This document shows, piece after piece, positions 48,884 to 51,708 of a stretch of DNA of 51,708 nucleotides (position 1 is the stretch's first letter; every line of letters starts with the position of its first letter). Position numbers and translations under genes: made by a program. A model generated the notes under the pieces. The model did not search any database, was not told where the DNA came from, and saw nothing but the letters and a program-made list of their open reading frames with translations. Source of the stretch: Oscillospiraceae bacterium (GTDB lineage Bacteria; Bacillota; Clostridia; Oscillospirales; Oscillospiraceae); the NCBI GenBank assembly GCA_029012465.1, contig JAQXMD010000108.1, positions 1-51,708 on the forward strand, in the 5' to 3' direction.

Positions 48884-50209
48884 TTATACCCAGCGGAGCC
48901 CCTTGGGGAAATGGTTTTTCAGTTGTCCGCCGGAACCCTTTGCCCAGCCGAGGCTGAGCCCATCTACCTTCACCAGTGTCCAGCCCTTTTGATCTCCCGG
49001 GATCACATTCCCCCGGAGATACTGCTGGATTTCCGAACCATCTGCCGGGAAATCCGCCTCCACCGCAGCCTGACCGCACCAGAGCGCCAGTCCGTGGGCA
49101 GGCTCAAAGCGATTTTTCAGCAGCATGCCCAGCTCCAGTCCCGGACGAAGCACCTTCAGCCCCTTCAGGATTGGCAGTTCCTCCGGGCAAAGGTAGAGAG
49201 ACTGTCCGAAAGAGATAAGCTTCCCCTCCGGCAGTTCGATTTTCATATCCTTCAGAAATTCCGAAAGCTCTTTGGGCATGGAAACAGGCTTTTCCCCGGA
49301 CAGTTCCCTTCCGGGTTCGTCTCCATCCCGCTCCAGAAGAGCGGCAAAGTGCCCCTCTCCGGAGAGCTTGTGGGGCCAGAGCCGCGCTGTGCCCGCAAGA
49401 GACCCATCTCCGCTGTCCGTCCAATCCGGCCTGCCCGGTGCAAACCATGGGCTGCGGATGGGCACCACATGGAAATCCGGATGCCGCCGAAGAAACGCGC
49501 CGATGTTCCCTTCATTTTCCTCCGGGGCAAAGGTACAGGTGGAGTACAGCAGCCGTCCCCCGGGGCGAAGCATTTTCGCGGCGGAATCCAGAATCTCCGC
49601 CTGCCGTCCGGCGCACATGTTCACCGTGTCCACGCTCCAGTCGGTGCCTGCTGCCTCCTCCTTTCGGAACATGCCCTCCCCGGAGCAGGGGGCATCCACG
49701 AGAATCTTGTCGAACCAGCCCTCGAACCGTTTTTCCAGCTCTTTCGGATGCATATTCAGCACCAGCCCATTGGGAATGCCCATGCGCTCCATATTCCGGG
49801 AGAGGATTTTTGCCCGCTTGGGGTTTATTTCATTGGCAACCAGTATTCCCTGTCCCATGAGCATGTCCCCCAGCTGGGTGGACTTGCCCCCGGGAGCGGC
49901 GCAGAGATCGAGAACCCGCTCTCCGGGCAAGGGGCTGAGCAGCTCCGCAGGAGCCATGGCGGAGGGTTCCTGCAGATAATACAGCCCCGCCTCATGGTAG
50001 GGATGCTTTCCGGGTCTTGCCCCCTCCTCATAATAGTGGCCGGTGGCAGTCCAGGGAATGGGCTTCCCCACAAAATCGGGCACAGGCCCGGTCTTTCTGC
50101 GGCTCAGCCGAAGTCCCTTCTGGAGGGGGCGGTCAAGGGAAGCAAGAAACGCCTCATATTCCTCCCCCAGCAGGGGCTTCATTCTGTCCAAAAACGCGGT
50201 TGGAATCAT
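48884..50209 (-). CDS. RsmF-type rRNA cytosine-C5 methyltransferase
   Basis: 441 residues, NOL1/NOP2/Sun family. N-domain 'FLDRMKPLLGEEYEAFLASLDRPLQKGLRL', SAM site 'VLDLCAAPGGKSTQLGDMLMGQGILVANEINPKRAKIL', the two catalytic Cys motifs 'VDAPCSGEGMFRK' and 'LYSTCTFAPEENE', then a C-terminal RNA-binding part ending 'GWAKGSGGQLKNHFPKGLRW', as in RsmF/YebU rather than RsmB. It methylates C5 of a cytosine in 16S rRNA; the exact site is not known. Start has AGAGGTGA. The gap to the neighbouring AT-rich gene is only 74 bases. Confidence 0.93.
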   Translation of the reverse strand: MIPTAFLDRMKPLLGEEYEAFLASLDRPLQKGLRLSRRKTGPVPDFVGKPIPWTATGHYYEEGARPGKHPYHEAGLYYLQEPSAMAPAELLSPLPGERVLDLCAAPGGKSTQLGDMLMGQGILVANEINPKRAKILSRNMERMGIPNGLVLNMHPKELEKRFEGWFDKILVDAPCSGEGMFRKEEAAGTDWSVDTVNMCAGRQAEILDSAAKMLRPGGRLLYSTCTFAPEENEGNIGAFLRRHPDFHVVPIRSPWFAPGRPDWTDSGDGSLAGTARLWPHKLSGEGHFAALLERDGDEPGRELSGEKPVSMPKELSEFLKDMKIELPEGKLISFGQSLYLCPEELPILKGLKVLRPGLELGMLLKNRFEPAHGLALWCGQAAVEADFPADGSEIQQYLRGNVIPGDQKGWTLVKVDGLSLGWAKGSGGQLKNHFPKGLRWV

Positions 50210-50229
50210 GGGTTGTCACCTCTTCTATG

Positions 50230-50263
50230 AAAACATGAGCGGTGCCGGGAGGACACCGCTCAT
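50230..50263 (-). terminator. Terminator of typA
   Basis: ATGAGCGGTG (50235-50244) and CACCGCTCAT (50254-50263) form a 10-bp stem; on the minus strand a TTTT run follows. Confidence 0.75.
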
Positions 50264-50274
50264 ATGGGATTGCA

Positions 50275-51708
50275 TTACTTTTTTCCGCCCTTCAGGGCCT
50301 TCATGCGGTCTGCATGGTTCAGGATCTGCTTGCGCATTCTCAGGGTCTTGGGTGTGACCTCCAGAATCTCGTCGTCTGCCAGATACTCCAGACACTGCTC
50401 CAGACTCATCTGCTTGGGGGGAATCAGCCGCAGGGCGTCATCGGAGCCGGAGGCACGGGTGTTGGTCAGGTGCTTGGCCTTGCAGACGTTGACAGTGATG
50501 TCCTCCATTCTGGGGTTGGAGCCGATAATCATGCCCTCGTAGACAGGAACGCCGGGGCCGATGAACAGGGTGCCCCGCTCCTGTGCGTTGAACAGGCCAT
50601 AGGTGATGGACTCGCCGGTCTCAAAGGAGATCAGGGAGCCGGTGCGGCGGCGCTGAATCTCGCCCTTGTAGGGCTGATAGCTGTCGAACACGGAGGCCAT
50701 GATGCCCTCGCCCTTGGTGTCGGTGAGGAACTCGCTGCGATAGCCGAACAGGCCCCGGGAGGGAACCAGGAAGGTGATCTTCATGCGGCTGCCCACAGGG
50801 GTCATTTCCAGCAGGTCGCCCTTCCGGTTGCCGATCTTTTCGATGACGGAGCCAACGTAGTCGGCGGGAACGTCGCAGACCAGCTTTTCCATGGGCTCGC
50901 ACTTCACCCCGTCAATCTCCTGGAACAGCACCCGGGGAGGAGACACCTGGAACTCATAGCCCTCCCGGCGCATGGTCTCAATGAGGATGGACAGGTGCAT
51001 TTCGCCGCGGCCCGCCACATGGAAAGCGTCGGTGCCCTCGGTCTCGGTGACCCGGAGGGAAACGTCCTTGAGAAGCTCCTTCTCCAGACGCTCCCGAATC
51101 TGGCGGGAGGTGACGTACTTGCCATCCTTGCCGGCGTAGGGGGAGTCGTTGATGGTGAAGGTCATCTCCATGGTGGGGGCAGAGATCTGCACGAAGTCCA
51201 GCGGCTCCACACAGGAGGGGGCGCAGATGGTGTCGCCGATGGAGATATTGCCGATGCCGCTCATGGCGATGATGTTGCCGGCCTTTGCCTCGGTGATGGG
51301 CGTTCGGCCAAGACCGCTGTACTCATAGAGGGAAACGGCCTTGAGCTTCTTGGAAACCGCATCGGGGTCATGATAGTTGCAAACCACAATCTCGTCATTC
51401 TGCCGGATGGCGCCCCGCTCGATCCGGCCGATGGCGATACGGCCCACAAACTCGTTGTAGTCGATGGAGGAGACAAGCATCTGGAAGGGCTGGTCCACAT
51501 CGGCCTCAGGGGCGGGAATATAGTCAATGATGGTGTCAAACAGGGGCTTCAGGTCCACGCCCGGAGCCTCCGGGGAATAGGAGGCTGTGCCCTGACGGCC
51601 GGAGCAGAAGAGCATGGGGCTTTCCAGCTGATCGTCGGTGGCGTCCAGATCGATCAGCAGCTCCAGAACCTCGTCAATGACCTCCAGAATCCGCTGGTCG
51701 GGCCGGTC
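50275..51708 (-). CDS. typA: Ribosome-associated GTPase TypA/BipA, N-terminus outside the window
   Basis: 477 visible residues; the frame is open to base 51708, so the GTPase P-loop and start are beyond the edge. The visible part begins at the end of the G domain ('[65 protein letters not shown]'). It continues through EF-Tu-like domain II ('[24 protein letters not shown]'), an EF-G-like domain ('[32 protein letters not shown]') and the BipA-specific C-terminal domain ('[52 protein letters not shown]'). It aids ribosome assembly and stress growth. A short hairpin terminator follows. Confidence 0.96.
   Translation of the reverse strand, partial: DRPDQRILEVIDEVLELLIDLDATDDQLESPMLFCSGRQGTASYSPEAPGVDLKPLFDTIIDYIPAPEADVDQPFQMLVSSIDYNEFVGRIAIGRIERGAIRQNDEIVVCNYHDPDAVSKKLKAVSLYEYSGLGRTPITEAKAGNIIAMSGIGNISIGDTICAPSCVEPLDFVQISAPTMEMTFTINDSPYAGKDGKYVTSRQIRERLEKELLKDVSLRVTETEGTDAFHVAGRGEMHLSILIETMRREGYEFQVSPPRVLFQEIDGVKCEPMEKLVCDVPADYVGSVIEKIGNRKGDLLEMTPVGSRMKITFLVPSRGLFGYRSEFLTDTKGEGIMASVFDSYQPYKGEIQRRRTGSLISFETGESITYGLFNAQERGTLFIGPGVPVYEGMIIGSNPRMEDITVNVCKAKHLTNTRASGSDDALRLIPPKQMSLEQCLEYLADDEILEVTPKTLRMRKQILNHADRMKALKGGKK

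Overview
The window looks like a chromosomal segment of a GC-rich, low-oxygen Gram-positive bacterium of the class Clostridia, most likely Oscillospiraceae-like. This is inferred from gene content, not from a marker match. Supporting signs are strong AGGAGG ribosome sites, TTGACA/TATAAT promoters, an S-layer-homology protein, a GlgC/GlgD pair, several ABC-transporter lipoproteins, and the rpmH-rnpA-yidD-yidC-khpB order. Most of it is ordinary core genome. One short stretch (about 47.5-48.8 kb) is visibly AT-richer than its neighbours and looks accessory.

Layout. 0-5.2 kb: the end of a sugar-binding protein gene, then a surface beta-helix lipoprotein of the Cthe_2159 type followed by an OmpR-type response regulator and a histidine kinase with proline-rich extracellular linkers. 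5.2-5.6 kb: a hotdog thioesterase on the minus strand. 5.8-15.3 kb: a glycogen cluster glgP-glgC-glgD-glgA and a GH13-GH77 fusion. 15.4-16.7 kb: a TudS/DUF523 protein, a yybP-ykoY manganese riboswitch with mntP, and a tRNA-Ala(CGC) with a consensus promoter. 16.7-17.45 kb: the only long gene-free stretch, holding hairpins and a diverged repeat. 17.45-22.7 kb (minus strand): an SLH protein, a flavodoxin plus a CoaC-like flavoprotein with altered active-site residues, a polysaccharide deacetylase, and two proteins of unknown function.

22.8-29.6 kb: an M20 peptidase, rlmA, prfA, tsaC/sua5, coaE, an M18 aminopeptidase and a TIGR04076 protein. 29.7-32.4 kb: an amino-acid ABC transporter whose binding-protein gene is separated from its permease by a terminator and a 160-bp MITE-like element. 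32.5-34.2 kb: a cyclophilin lipoprotein, a SpoT-type HD hydrolase and a LURP-one-like protein. 34.2-37.3 kb (minus): khpB, yidC, yidD, rnpA and a 45-residue rpmH, with no dnaA beside them. 37.4-39.7 kb (minus): a PucR-type regulator and an EamA transporter.

39.9-44.3 kb: a yfbR-like nucleotidase, an ACT/DUF711 pair, a CCA-adding enzyme and cvpA. 44.3-47.5 kb: a MATE exporter, a minus-strand Rrf2/IscR-type regulator, and nadA divergent from it. 47.5-48.8 kb (minus): two AT-rich orphan genes. 48.9-51.7 kb (minus): an rsmF-type rRNA methyltransferase and the C-terminal part of typA/bipA.

No CRISPR array, phage, plasmid or defence cluster was recognised. The best leads are: the lipoprotein/two-component locus with a Trp-rich, proline-flanked sensor; the flavodoxin-linked HFCD flavoprotein lacking the decarboxylase cysteine; the MITE-like insertion in the transporter; the GH13-GH77 fusion; and several structured leaders.
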